Source of the DNA: Bacteriovoracaceae bacterium
Lineage (GTDB): Bacteria > Bdellovibrionota > Bacteriovoracia > Bacteriovoracales > Bacteriovoracaceae
Reading direction: 5' to 3'
NCBI GenBank assembly: GCA_007116425.1
Contig: SKIL01000005.1
Span: 1 to 14,899 of the forward strand
Length of the DNA: 14,899 nucleotides
A program made the position numbers and the translations under genes. The notes below the pieces were generated by a model. The model was not told where the DNA came from, searched no databases, and was given only the letters and a program-made list of their open reading frames with translations. The first letter of the stretch is position 1. Each line of letters begins with the position of its first letter. Shown here piece after piece: positions 7,114 through 13,520 of this stretch.

Positions 7114-7140
7114 CAAATCACTGAATTAAAGTTTGATTTG
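7114..7140. promoter_or_regulatory. Inverted repeat and AAAGTTTGATT half-site before tonB
   Basis: CAAATCA (7114-7120) and TGATTTG (7134-7140) form a perfect 7-bp inverted repeat with a 13-base spacer. Overlapping it, AAAGTTTGATT (7128-7138) is identical to the left arm, plus one flanking base pair, of the 18-bp palindrome before the receptor gene (10132-10142). This suggests a shared regulator; no known box is matched with confidence. Confidence 0.35.
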
Positions 7141-7824
7141 CCTAACAACTTGATTTATATTCGGTTTGTGAAGTCAACGATTCTAAAACGGTCATTTACG
7201 CAAAGAAGCAGAAACCCTATTATATGGGACTCCAAACTTATTTTTAAGTTTGGCATGGCCACGTCGATTATTGCCCACAGTTTTGTTCTTGGGCACTATT
7301 ACCAAGTCTCACCAATAACTCTCTTGGCCCAGAATTCACCATTCTCTCAAATTGCTAAAAACTCTCCTTCAACAAGTGTAGATATCATTTTACAAGAAAG
7401 AGTAAAGGCACCAAAACCAATTGAGAAGGCACCTGTCATTGAGAGAAAGCAAGAAGTTGCACCTACTCCAGAACAAGTTGTGACAACTGATAAAATCAAA
7501 GAAGAAATAATTGATGAAGTTAATACAACAGCTAATCAGGCCGCGGCCCAAGTCAAAAAATTTGAAGAAACGATTGAAACCGCTCCAGCTCCTAATTATC
7601 CGCTTATGGCCCGTCGACGAGGACAAGAAGGCATTGTTCACCTAAAAATTGAAATTGAGGACTCTGGCCGTCCTATCGATATCAGGATTGTCCAATCCAG
7701 CGGACATCAGATTTTAGATCAAGCGGCCCTTCAGGCGGTAAGACGTTGGAGATTTCGTCCTCTTGAACAGTCAAACTCGGCCCATTACTTTGTTGAAAAA
7801 TCAATTGAATTTCGACTTCAGTAA
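7138..7824 (+). CDS. tonB: TonB energy-transducer protein
   Basis: Couples the inner-membrane proton gradient to outer-membrane receptors. Up to 228 residues: a basic N-terminus, one membrane segment at about 34-55 with the TonB-type Ser-x3-His signature (SIIAH, Ser43 and His47), a periplasmic spacer with Lys/Pro/Glu-rich repeats (KAPKPIEKAPVIERKQE), and a C-terminal TonB domain. The last includes APNYPLMARRRGQEGIVHLKI, DSGRPIDIRIVQSSGHQILDQAAL and VRRWRFRPL. The start is uncertain: TTG at 7138 gives the longest frame but has no ribosome site and overlaps the putative operator; TTG at 7150 or GTG at 7168 are alternatives. exbB/exbD are absent. It lies 67 bases after menB and converges with the FecA-like receptor, which it probably serves. 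Confidence 0.88.
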   Translation: MPNNLIYIRFVKSTILKRSFTQRSRNPIIWDSKLIFKFGMATSIIAHSFVLGHYYQVSPITLLAQNSPFSQIAKNSPSTSVDIILQERVKAPKPIEKAPVIERKQEVAPTPEQVVTTDKIKEEIIDEVNTTANQAAAQVKKFEETIETAPAPNYPLMARRRGQEGIVHLKIEIEDSGRPIDIRIVQSSGHQILDQAALQAVRRWRFRPLEQSNSAHYFVEKSIEFRLQ

Positions 7825-7826
7825 AT

Positions 7827-7850
7827 AAAAAAGCCCCACCGGAGTGGGGC
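7827..7850 (-). terminator. Terminator of the TonB-dependent receptor gene
   Basis: The arms GCCCCAC (7833-7839) and GTGGGGC (7844-7850) flank the loop CGGA. Read on the minus strand, the hairpin is followed by TTTTTTATTTA, a standard U-tract. Read on the plus strand it is followed by CATTAACG and is weak, so it mainly ends the receptor transcript. The arms are identical to those at 164-181. Confidence 0.8.
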
Positions 7851-7856
7851 CATTAA

Positions 7857-7904
7857 CGTGCTATGTATTAAAGAAGATTGATAAAAAGGTTTAACCCTAG
7901 CACG
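7857..7904. repeat. Inverted repeat CGTGCTA / TAGCACG
   Basis: CGTGCTA (7857-7863) and TAGCACG (7898-7904) are perfect inverted repeats separated by 34 bases, between the receptor stop codon and its terminator. In the receptor mRNA they could form the base of a long-loop hairpin. The function is unknown and chance is possible. Confidence 0.3.
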
Positions 7905-7917
7905 CTTATTGAACGCT

Positions 7918-10062
7918 TTAAAAAGTCGCTTCAAAGCCTGCAAGTAAGCTTAGAGGTTTTCCTGATCTCGCTCCATAAGGAACTCGAGAGGCCATATACT
8001 CTTTATCAAGAATATTTTGACCTTGAACAAGCAGTCTCATTTGAGAGTTTAAATTTGCAAAGGCCGTAGCATTTAAAACAAAGTGACTGTCAACTTTACC
8101 TTCGGCCAAGTTTTCAGCACTGCTATACATTTTCGCAACATAAGTGCCCCATATGTCGAGACCAAAATTTTCATTTTCCAGCGTAGAACCAATTGTAAAC
8201 TGTAAATCTGGGCTATAAGGCAGGTCATTTCCTTTTGCACCCGTGAGGTAACCATCACTACTATCGCTATAGTCTCCTCCCAATTGGGCCTTAGCAAAGG
8301 TGGCAGTTGTGTACCAAGAGTTTGAAAAACTCCAACCTCTATGCGCACCAAGATCGTAAGCCGCTTTTACCTCCAGACCATAAGTTCGGGCCTTCCCAAC
8401 ACTCATGCTATCTTCCACTCCTGATGCGATCGACTTTTCAGCTAAAAGATCGCGCAATTGGGTATAAAAAAGTGTCGATTCGAGAGTATAAAAGCTTCCT
8501 CTTGAACGCGCTCCAATTTCAAAATTATAAGATTTCTCATCTTTAAGTCGGTTCTCTTCTCTTGTCACAGAGCCAGGACTCGGAAGTGCAGAGCCCTTAT
8601 AAACACCACCAAAGATTTGATTTTGATTATTCAATTGATAGCGAAAACTTAAGGCCGGATTAACCACAGAAAGGCTTCCCTCTTTAAGAATTGCATCGCC
8701 TCCATTATCGAGAGTTGAGAATTTAACATATTCGTAGCGAATACCTGGCATAAGAGTCAAACGGTCTGTCGCACTCCACTCATTTTGAATATAACCTGCA
8801 ACCGCCTTGGCATTCTCTCCTCTGTCGGCTTGAGAGCCGGGAGCTCCTCGATCAATTGAAGAAATAGCGCCATTAATTTGAGTATAGGTGTCTTGATGTT
8901 GAAAGCGCTTGACTCTGTCGCGGTGAAAGCGCCACCCCATGGTCAAATTGTGATCACCTAGTCCAAGGTTCCATCTTTGCTGAACACCACGACTTTCATA
9001 GTTTCGTGCATTTGCTCGCACACGAAATGACCCGTCTGCTGTTCCGTTTAAAACGCCGTAATCTGCAGGATTAGATAATGGACTATTGTTTCCAGCTCCT
9101 GAGTTTACATCATGGAGCTTATACCAATTGCGAGAGAAGCGATTATAGTAACCTGTAGTCGTCACATCGACTCGATCAGAAAAGGCCAAATAATGCCGAA
9201 GGTAAGTTCGATCTTGTTCGGTATCAATTCGATCAAAGCGAGTTGCTGAATATCGACGATATGGATTTTGTGCAAAATCTTCATCTGTAAGTCCAACATA
9301 GGTTTCATTCGCTTTCATATCAAACCGTCCAAATCCGGCCTCAATACTTTGATACATTGTCGTATTGAATTCATAGGCAAGTTTGATTGAAGGGTCAAAG
9401 ATTCGATGTCCCGTTTCATCTGAGTAAAACTGAGCATTTTCTAATGAATCAATTGTTTTAAACCCATCTGTCGTTCTGCCAACACCTTCGATAAGGTATG
9501 AAAAGTTTCCGATTCGATCTCCATGATAAATATGCGTTTGAGTCTCATTAAAACTTCCATGCATTACTTTTACATAAGATTCAGACTCAGTAGGAATCGG
9601 GGTTGAGAGATAGTTTATCACCCCTCCCGATGTGGCCGGGCCGTAAAGAACTTGCGATGAGCCTTTTAATACTTCCAGTCCAGACATTCGAGAAACATAA
9701 GGAGAATAATAGGCCGCAGGTGCCGAATAGGGGGCCGGCGCCATAAGAATCCCATCCTCCATCAAGGTGATACGTCCACTTCGATTAGACTGAACTCCGC
9801 GAAATGAAATATTTGGAAAAAGGCCGTAACCATCTTCCTCAAATAACGTGACACCTGGAACATTTCTTCTAATGAGATCATTAACATTCCCAGTATTGCG
9901 AGTTCTAATTTCTTCAGAACTTACATACTGCCCACTTCCAGATAATTGTGCCTGGGCCTCTCTAGAGCCGATTACAACAACATCAGCAGACATGGCCTGG
10001 GGAGCGATAAAAATCAACCCTAGCCCAACAGCAAACATAGAATTTGAAGTATTTAACTTCAT
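7918..10062 (-). CDS. TonB-dependent outer-membrane receptor, FecA-like
   Basis: A 714-residue outer-membrane receptor for an iron chelate or similar ligand. MKLNTSNSMFAVGLGLIFIA begins a signal peptide ending near AMSA/D (26-27), and DVVVIG directly after is a candidate TonB box. The plug follows, with NVNDLIRRNVPGVTLFEEDG, NISFRGVQSNRSGRITLMED, the PAPYSAPAAYYSPYVSR segment and LEVLKGSSQVLYGPATSGGVINYLS, a series typical of ferric-dicitrate-type receptors. A 22-strand-type barrel then ends at a terminal Phe (LLAGFEATF). The extra N-terminal signalling domain of true FecA is absent, so it should not drive an anti-sigma pathway. ATG at 10062 has GAGGTG five bases upstream. The ligand cannot be read from sequence; iron regulation is inferred. 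Confidence 0.9.
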   Translation of the reverse strand: MKLNTSNSMFAVGLGLIFIAPQAMSADVVVIGSREAQAQLSGSGQYVSSEEIRTRNTGNVNDLIRRNVPGVTLFEEDGYGLFPNISFRGVQSNRSGRITLMEDGILMAPAPYSAPAAYYSPYVSRMSGLEVLKGSSQVLYGPATSGGVINYLSTPIPTESESYVKVMHGSFNETQTHIYHGDRIGNFSYLIEGVGRTTDGFKTIDSLENAQFYSDETGHRIFDPSIKLAYEFNTTMYQSIEAGFGRFDMKANETYVGLTDEDFAQNPYRRYSATRFDRIDTEQDRTYLRHYLAFSDRVDVTTTGYYNRFSRNWYKLHDVNSGAGNNSPLSNPADYGVLNGTADGSFRVRANARNYESRGVQQRWNLGLGDHNLTMGWRFHRDRVKRFQHQDTYTQINGAISSIDRGAPGSQADRGENAKAVAGYIQNEWSATDRLTLMPGIRYEYVKFSTLDNGGDAILKEGSLSVVNPALSFRYQLNNQNQIFGGVYKGSALPSPGSVTREENRLKDEKSYNFEIGARSRGSFYTLESTLFYTQLRDLLAEKSIASGVEDSMSVGKARTYGLEVKAAYDLGAHRGWSFSNSWYTTATFAKAQLGGDYSDSSDGYLTGAKGNDLPYSPDLQFTIGSTLENENFGLDIWGTYVAKMYSSAENLAEGKVDSHFVLNATAFANLNSQMRLLVQGQNILDKEYMASRVPYGARSGKPLSLLAGFEATF

Positions 10063-10133
10063 ATAGACACCTCATAAAAAATAGTTAAATATAAACACGT
10101 GGCGTTACACCAAAGTTTACACAAGTTCACAAA

Positions 10134-10151
10134 AGTTTGATTAATCAAACT
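10134..10151. promoter_or_regulatory. Perfect 18-bp palindrome, putative operator
   Basis: AGTTTGATTAATCAAACT is a perfect inverted repeat in the divergent gap between the receptor and the YbaK-like gene. Nearby, CAAAC-C-GTTTG (10166-10176) repeats the half-site motif with an odd centre. Direct AAGTTYAC-like elements lie on its receptor side (10113-10129). The spacing does not fit FNR (TTGAT-N4-ATCAA) or a canonical Fur 19-mer. It probably binds a dimeric regulator of the receptor. Confidence 0.5.
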
Positions 10152-10201
10152 CAAATTAATAAAGGCAAACCGTTTGGTCAAGAGTTTTATGACGGATAAT
10201 A

Positions 10202-10690
10202 ATGAAAAATGAATTACATCTGAGATTGATTCACTACCTTGAGACACATAAAGTTAATTATGAATCTCTCTCTCATCCAAGTGCACAAACATGCCAAGAG
10301 GCCGCAAACCTTAGAGGAGCAAGTTTAAGCATTGGAGGGAAAACACTCCTGATCAAAACCTCAAAGCAAAGTCACACTCCTGAAGAGTATTTCCTTTTTA
10401 CTCTCGCGGCCGACCGAAATCTGGACTCTAAACGAGTAAGAAAAATTCTTGGAACACATAAAATGAGATTTGCAAATGCACAGGATCTATTCAAAATAGC
10501 AGGAGTTGAAAAAGGGGCACTTCCCCCTTTTGGCAGACCACTACTCCCCTTAGATCTTTACTTAGATGAAAGTATTCTAGAAAATGAGCTCATTGCTTTC
10601 AATTCGGGACTCACCACTCATTCGATCATCTTAAGAACAGAAGATTACCTCAAATTAGTCCAACCAAAGATTAATCAATTTTCAAAATAG
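10202..10690 (+). CDS. YbaK/ProX-type aminoacyl-tRNA editing domain protein
   Basis: A 162-residue free-standing editing domain of the YbaK/EbsC/ProX family, which hydrolyses wrongly charged aminoacyl-tRNAs in trans. The layout is typical: an N-terminal helix LIHYLETHKVNYESLSHPSAQTCQEAA, strand GGKTLLIKT (Lys47 and Lys52), FLFTLAADRNLDSKRVRKILG, the conserved loop GVEKGALPPFGRP (101-113), and a C-terminal half with LYLDESILENELIAFNSGLTTHSI. It has no tRNA-synthetase fusion. Substrate (Ala-, Cys- or other tRNA) cannot be told. ATG at 10202 has only a weak site (GGA in ACGGATAATA). It shares a 139-base divergent control region with the receptor and converges with thpR, eight bases between stops and no hairpin. 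Confidence 0.82.
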   Translation: MKNELHLRLIHYLETHKVNYESLSHPSAQTCQEAANLRGASLSIGGKTLLIKTSKQSHTPEEYFLFTLAADRNLDSKRVRKILGTHKMRFANAQDLFKIAGVEKGALPPFGRPLLPLDLYLDESILENELIAFNSGLTTHSIILRTEDYLKLVQPKINQFSK

Positions 10691-10698
10691 TTTGAGCG

Positions 10699-11268
10699 TT
10701 AAGAATCAAGAGCATTAAAAGATTTAATTTTTGTATACTTTGCTCCATCAGCGCTCAGCTTAGAGTGATAGAGATGAAAGTTTAAAACATTAAATCTCAA
10801 TGATTCGTAACCACTAAAGGACTGCATAAATGGGTTGATCAGCTCAATTGACCGTGGCCTTAAGCGGGCCAAGGTAATATGAGGAATAAAGCGCTTGCCC
10901 TTTAAATTACTTTCTTCAACAATTTCTAGTGGTGAAAGATGTTCCTTTATATCTTGGTGCAAATCAAAAATGGTAAAGGATTGATCTTTTTCAAGACCTT
11001 CAACTTTGGCCCACAGGGATCGAGCAGTTCTCCCTTGCTTAAAAAAACCAACTCCGCGAACTTTACAATCAAAACTTACCCATTCGATTAATGATAATTG
11101 ATCAGATATAAGCTCAATCTCAGACTCATCACACTCACCTAGAAATAAAAGAGTGATGTGATAAACAGAGGAGTCTAACCATCTCGCATGTGACAGTTTT
11201 ACTTTTAGCTCTGACAACTCTCTAGAAATCTCTTCGGGCAGACTAAGGCCAACAAATAAGCGAACCAT
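10699..11268 (-). CDS. thpR: RNA 2',3'-cyclic phosphodiesterase (2'-5' RNA ligase family)
   Basis: A member of the 2H phosphoesterase family that opens 2',3'-cyclic phosphate ends of RNA and can join 2'-5' linked halves in vitro. The 189 residues have MVRLFVGLSLPEEI at the start and the two catalytic HxT motifs, YHITLLFLGE (His37, Thr39) and FIPHITLARLR (His130, Thr132), with the central GVGFFKQGRTARSLWAKV. ATG at 11268 matches the usual family N-terminus. A TTG at 11280 would extend the frame by four residues but sits at the end of the upstream terminator's T-run. The ribosome site is poor (GGT only). With the histone terminator immediately upstream, transcription must come from read-through or an unrecognised promoter. 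Confidence 0.9.
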   Translation of the reverse strand: MVRLFVGLSLPEEISRELSELKVKLSHARWLDSSVYHITLLFLGECDESEIELISDQLSLIEWVSFDCKVRGVGFFKQGRTARSLWAKVEGLEKDQSFTIFDLHQDIKEHLSPLEIVEESNLKGKRFIPHITLARLRPRSIELINPFMQSFSGYESLRFNVLNFHLYHSKLSADGAKYTKIKSFNALDS

Positions 11269-11278
11269 ATAATTTACC

Positions 11279-11307
11279 AAAAAAAAGGCCCTCTAAATTA
11301 GAGGGCC
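11279..11307 (-). terminator. Rho-independent terminator of the histone unit
   Basis: GGCCCTCTA (11287-11295) and TAGAGGGCC (11299-11307) are 9-bp arms around AAT. On the minus strand the hairpin is followed by eight T residues (11286-11279). It lies 28 bases after the histone stop codon and only about 11 bases before the thpR ATG. On the plus strand a weaker T-tract (TACGCTATTTTTATTT) follows the hairpin. Confidence 0.9.
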
Positions 11308-11334
11308 TACGCTATTTTTATTTAAAAAATAAAA

Positions 11335-11583
11335 TTACGCTAAGATGTCATGAGGACGAATTGTCTTGCGCCCGTTAGCTTCACAACGCTTTTGCGCTTG
11401 ATCTACTAGCCAGTAGACATGCTCATTTAAAGCATCTAGAGTATCAGAAGAAACATTAAACTTCTTACCTTTCAACGCTTCTTTTGTTTTAGAACCAACA
11501 AGTAGCATTTCTTTTGAACGCTTTACTGTTTTCTTAGCGGCTTTTTTCGTTGCTTTCTTTTTTGTTGCTTTTTTCTTGGCCAT
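11335..11583 (-). CDS. Bacterial histone-fold DNA-binding protein with lysine-rich N-terminal tail
   Basis: An 82-residue protein. Residues 1-24 are a tail with 12 Lys and one Arg, built of KKAT-like repeats (MAKKKATKKKATKKAAKK), like the tails of histone H1-type bacterial proteins. Residues 27-82 fit a single histone fold: short helix 1 (about 30-38), the start of helix 2 at NVSSDTLDAL, and the loop and helix 3 at GRKTIRPHDILA. Arg72, Thr74 and Asp79 occupy the places of the Arg-Thr pair and Asp of archaeal HMfB (GRKTIKAEDI). Helix 2 is about one turn shorter than in HMfB and helix 3 is cut to a few residues, as in the histones described from Bdellovibrio. It should bind DNA as a dimer. ATG at 11583 has AGAGGT upstream. 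Second gene of a pair with the acidic-tail protein. HU is excluded: no HU arm or motif is present. Confidence 0.82.
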   Translation of the reverse strand: MAKKKATKKKATKKAAKKTVKRSKEMLLVGSKTKEALKGKKFNVSSDTLDALNEHVYWLVDQAQKRCEANGRKTIRPHDILA

Positions 11584-11648
11584 TTTTTACCTCTTCCTTG
11601 TTAAGAAAATATTAAACTAAAGACTCATCTTCATTGATGATATTATAA

Positions 11649-11903
11649 TTAGGTTGTTGCTTCGGCCTGTGCTTCCGCAGAGTCATCTCCACTTTCAGAT
11701 GTATTATCAGATGCATCATCATTTGCAACTTCTTCAGTCGCTTCAGGCTCCTTTGGCTTTGGAGCTTCGATGAGGCCTTCATCTAGTAGAATTTTTGTCT
11801 TATCATCACCATTGACCCAAGCACCTCCGGCACTTCTGACTCCATAGCGACCAGAGCGTTTTTTAAAAATGGTATAACGTTTTGTCTGCTTGACAACTTC
11901 CAT
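11649..11903 (-). CDS. Small protein with basic head and acidic tail, unknown function
   Basis: An 84-residue protein of no family I can name. Residues 1-45 are basic and look beta-rich: KRYTIFKKRSGRYGVRSAGG, AWVNGDDKTKILLDEGLI. A Pro/Lys hinge (EAPKPKEP) follows. Residues 52-84 are low-complexity with 12 Asp/Glu among 33 plus Ser, Thr and Ala, and no basic residue, so this part is disordered and strongly acidic. No signal peptide or membrane segment. ATG at 11903 is preceded by GGAGG. It is co-directional with the histone gene, 65 bases upstream of it, with no terminator between, and a good promoter precedes it. The basic/acidic split resembles proteins that shield or load histones, but that role is inference only. 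Confidence 0.75.
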   Translation of the reverse strand: MEVVKQTKRYTIFKKRSGRYGVRSAGGAWVNGDDKTKILLDEGLIEAPKPKEPEATEEVANDDASDNTSESGDDSAEAQAEATT

Positions 11904-11939
11904 GAATCCTCCAACTCAATTCTGGTGATACAATGAAGA

Positions 11940-11968
11940 ATTCTAACCACCCTTTTCTAGTATTTCAA
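11940..11968 (-). promoter_or_regulatory. Predicted promoter of the acidic-tail/histone operon
   Basis: On the minus strand TTGAAA (11968-11963, five of six), a 17-base spacer and TAGAAT (11945-11940, five of six) form a near-consensus sigma-70 promoter. The expected start is about 30 bases before the ATG at 11903. It is the best promoter match in the window, consistent with an abundant product. Confidence 0.65.
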
Positions 11969-12057
11969 TCTCTATTCATCCTTTCTTCTCAAAAATAAGG
12001 AATTTTTGGCCTTTAACGCTGCAAAGCTTTTTTCTAGCGGCAGAAACCGCAAAAACA

Positions 12058-12086
12058 TGGCCGAAAATGCTAAAGTCCATTAGAAT
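12058..12086 (+). promoter_or_regulatory. Possible promoter of clpP
   Basis: TGGCCG (12058-12063), a 17-base spacer and TAGAAT (12081-12086) precede the clpP ATG by about 37 bases. The -10 is good (five of six) but the -35 is poor (three of six), so an activator or alternative sigma factor may be involved, or the call is wrong. Confidence 0.3.
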
Positions 12087-12123
12087 TTTATGACATTTGT
12101 TAATTAAGTCCCGGAGGGAAAAG

Positions 12124-12714
12124 ATGAATAATAACGATCTACCAGATTTATTAGAAGGATTGAGCGAAACAAACCTCTTCAAAAGAGAATTTTTACAAAA
12201 AAGAAAAGTCTTTCTTTGGGGGCCAGTAAATGATGAATCGAGTCGAGACGTCGTCAATCGCCTTTTAAAACTGGAGATGTTAAACCCGGGCGAAGAAATC
12301 ACTCTCTATATTAATAGTCCAGGAGGAATTGTGACCTCTGGAATGATCATCTACGATACGATGAAAATGATTAGCTCTCCAGTAAAAACTGTATGTATTG
12401 GCCTTGCGGCTTCAATGGGCTCAATTATTTTATCCGGTGGAACAAAAGGAAAGAGAGAAATTTGGCCAAGTGGTCGAGTGATGATTCACCAACCAAGTAT
12501 TGGCGGTCACCTTTTTGGTCAGGCCAGTGACCTTCAGATTCACGCCAAAGAAATCAGCAAAACAAAAGAACTAAGTGCAAGAATACTGGCCGAAAATACT
12601 GGTCAAAGTATTGAACAAGTCAAAAAGGATTTTGAACGTGATTATTGGATGGACTCTGAAGAGTCTCTAAACTACGGCATCGTAGATAAAATTTCTAATA
12701 CGACAGGTTTTTAA
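12124..12714 (+). CDS. clpP: ATP-dependent Clp protease proteolytic subunit ClpP
   Basis: Serine peptidase subunit that forms the Clp degradation chamber with an AAA+ unfoldase. The 196 residues have YINSPGGIVTSGMIIYDTM, nucleophile Ser97 in GLAASMGS, His122 in MIHQPSIGG, and probable Asp169 in KKDFERDYWM. ATG at 12124 has GGAGGG five bases upstream; a TTG at 12097 would put that site inside the gene. The N-terminal part (NDLPDLLEGLSETNLFKREFLQKRKVFLWG) departs from the usual DIYSRLLxxRIIFLG pattern. The gene is next to ung, not tig or clpX, so it may be a second, divergent ClpP paralogue rather than the housekeeping one. Confidence 0.92.
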   Translation: MNNNDLPDLLEGLSETNLFKREFLQKRKVFLWGPVNDESSRDVVNRLLKLEMLNPGEEITLYINSPGGIVTSGMIIYDTMKMISSPVKTVCIGLAASMGSIILSGGTKGKREIWPSGRVMIHQPSIGGHLFGQASDLQIHAKEISKTKELSARILAENTGQSIEQVKKDFERDYWMDSEESLNYGIVDKISNTTGF

Positions 12715-12725
12715 AAATTCTCGAT

Positions 12726-13427
12726 ATGGCCAAGTCATCCGACCTACTTGCGTGGGATAGCTATCTTCACGACGCCAGTTGGAAAAAGCATCTTTTGAAA
12801 GAATTTGAGGCTCCCTATATGCGGGAGCTTCACTCTTTTATCCAATCCGAACTTAAGAACGGAGTACGAGTTTACCCAGATATTAAAAATATTTTCGCGG
12901 CCTATAACTCATGTCCCTTGCAGAAAGTGAAAATAGTTATTCTTGGTCAAGATCCTTATCATGGAGAAGGTCAGGCCCATGGCCTTGCTTTTTCAGTTTG
13001 CCCAGAAGTCAAGATTCCTCCAAGTCTCAGAAATATCTACAAAGAACTTAATGCTGATATCGGTTTTAACATTCCAAAGCATGGACACCTTCAGTCGTGG
13101 GCCGAGCAAGGAGTTTTTCTACTGAATACAGTTCTCACTGTCCGCCAAGCTAATGCTGGCTCTCATCGTAAAAAAGGATGGGAGAAGTTTACGGATAAAA
13201 CAATCCAAATTTTAAATCAACAAGATTCTCCAATCGTTTTTTTGCTCTGGGGTTCTCCCGCTGCCGAAAAAGAAAAACTTCTTAATAACCCAAGGCACCT
13301 TATCTTAAAAGCGCCTCACCCGTCCCCTCTATCAGCTCATAGAGGATTTTTAGGTTGTAAGCACTTCTCACAGGCCAATAATTTTTTGCAAGCGGCCAGA
13401 CAAAGGCCAATCAACTGGCAAATTTAA
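12726..13427 (+). CDS. ung: Uracil-DNA glycosylase, family 1
   Basis: Removes uracil from DNA as the first step of base-excision repair. The 233 residues, normal for Ung, contain the water-activating motif VILGQDPYHG (Asp76), GLAFSV with the stacking Phe89, the PPSLRNIYKEL segment, LLNTVLTV (Asn134, uracil-recognising), VFLLWGSPA, and the DNA-intercalation loop APHPSPLSAHRGF with His198. All catalytic residues are present. The gene starts 12 bases after the clpP stop and is probably co-transcribed with it. No strong ribosome site precedes the ATG (TTCTCGAT), so initiation may rely on coupling. Confidence 0.95.
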   Translation: MAKSSDLLAWDSYLHDASWKKHLLKEFEAPYMRELHSFIQSELKNGVRVYPDIKNIFAAYNSCPLQKVKIVILGQDPYHGEGQAHGLAFSVCPEVKIPPSLRNIYKELNADIGFNIPKHGHLQSWAEQGVFLLNTVLTVRQANAGSHRKKGWEKFTDKTIQILNQQDSPIVFLLWGSPAAEKEKLLNNPRHLILKAPHPSPLSAHRGFLGCKHFSQANNFLQAARQRPINWQI

Positions 13428-13459
13428 ATATATTTAAGCGAGAGCAATTAGCGCTGTTC

Positions 13460-13488
13460 TTGCCATAAAAAACACAAAGAGCTATCTA
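13460..13488 (+). promoter_or_regulatory. Predicted promoter of the ABC exporter operon
   Basis: TTGCCA (13460-13465), a 17-base spacer and TATCTA (13483-13488) lie in the 93-base gap after ung, about 32 bases before the ATG at 13521. Each hexamer matches the sigma-70 consensus at four positions. Confidence 0.4.
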
Positions 13489-13520
13489 TTTAGAACTAAA
13501 AATATAAAGAAAGGTTCAAA

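Noticed and set aside
7878..8069. 63-residue plus-strand frame after the receptor terminator
   Set aside because: Most of it is antisense to the conserved receptor C-terminus and no ribosome site precedes it.
10134..10151. FNR or canonical Fur box at the 18-bp palindrome
   Set aside because: The TTGAT and ATCAA halves are two bases apart rather than four, and the match to the GATAATGATAATCATTATC-type Fur box is poor. Kept only as an unnamed operator.
11335..11583. HU/IHF-type protein or HctA-like protein for the lysine-rich gene
   Set aside because: There is no HU fold motif (GFGxF, RNPxT), and the C-terminal GRKTI..HDI pattern is that of a histone fold, which H1-like Hc proteins lack.
12032..12055. 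Hairpin GCGG-CAGAAA-CCGC in the clpP upstream region as a terminator
   Set aside because: The stem is only four base pairs and the T-run lies on the wrong side for either strand.
11976..12302. 108-residue minus-strand frame over the clpP start
   Set aside because: It runs antisense to well-supported clpP, has no ribosome site and shows no recognisable domain.
13441..13458. AGCG...CGCT hairpin after ung as a terminator
   Set aside because: The stem is four to five base pairs and no T-tract follows directly.
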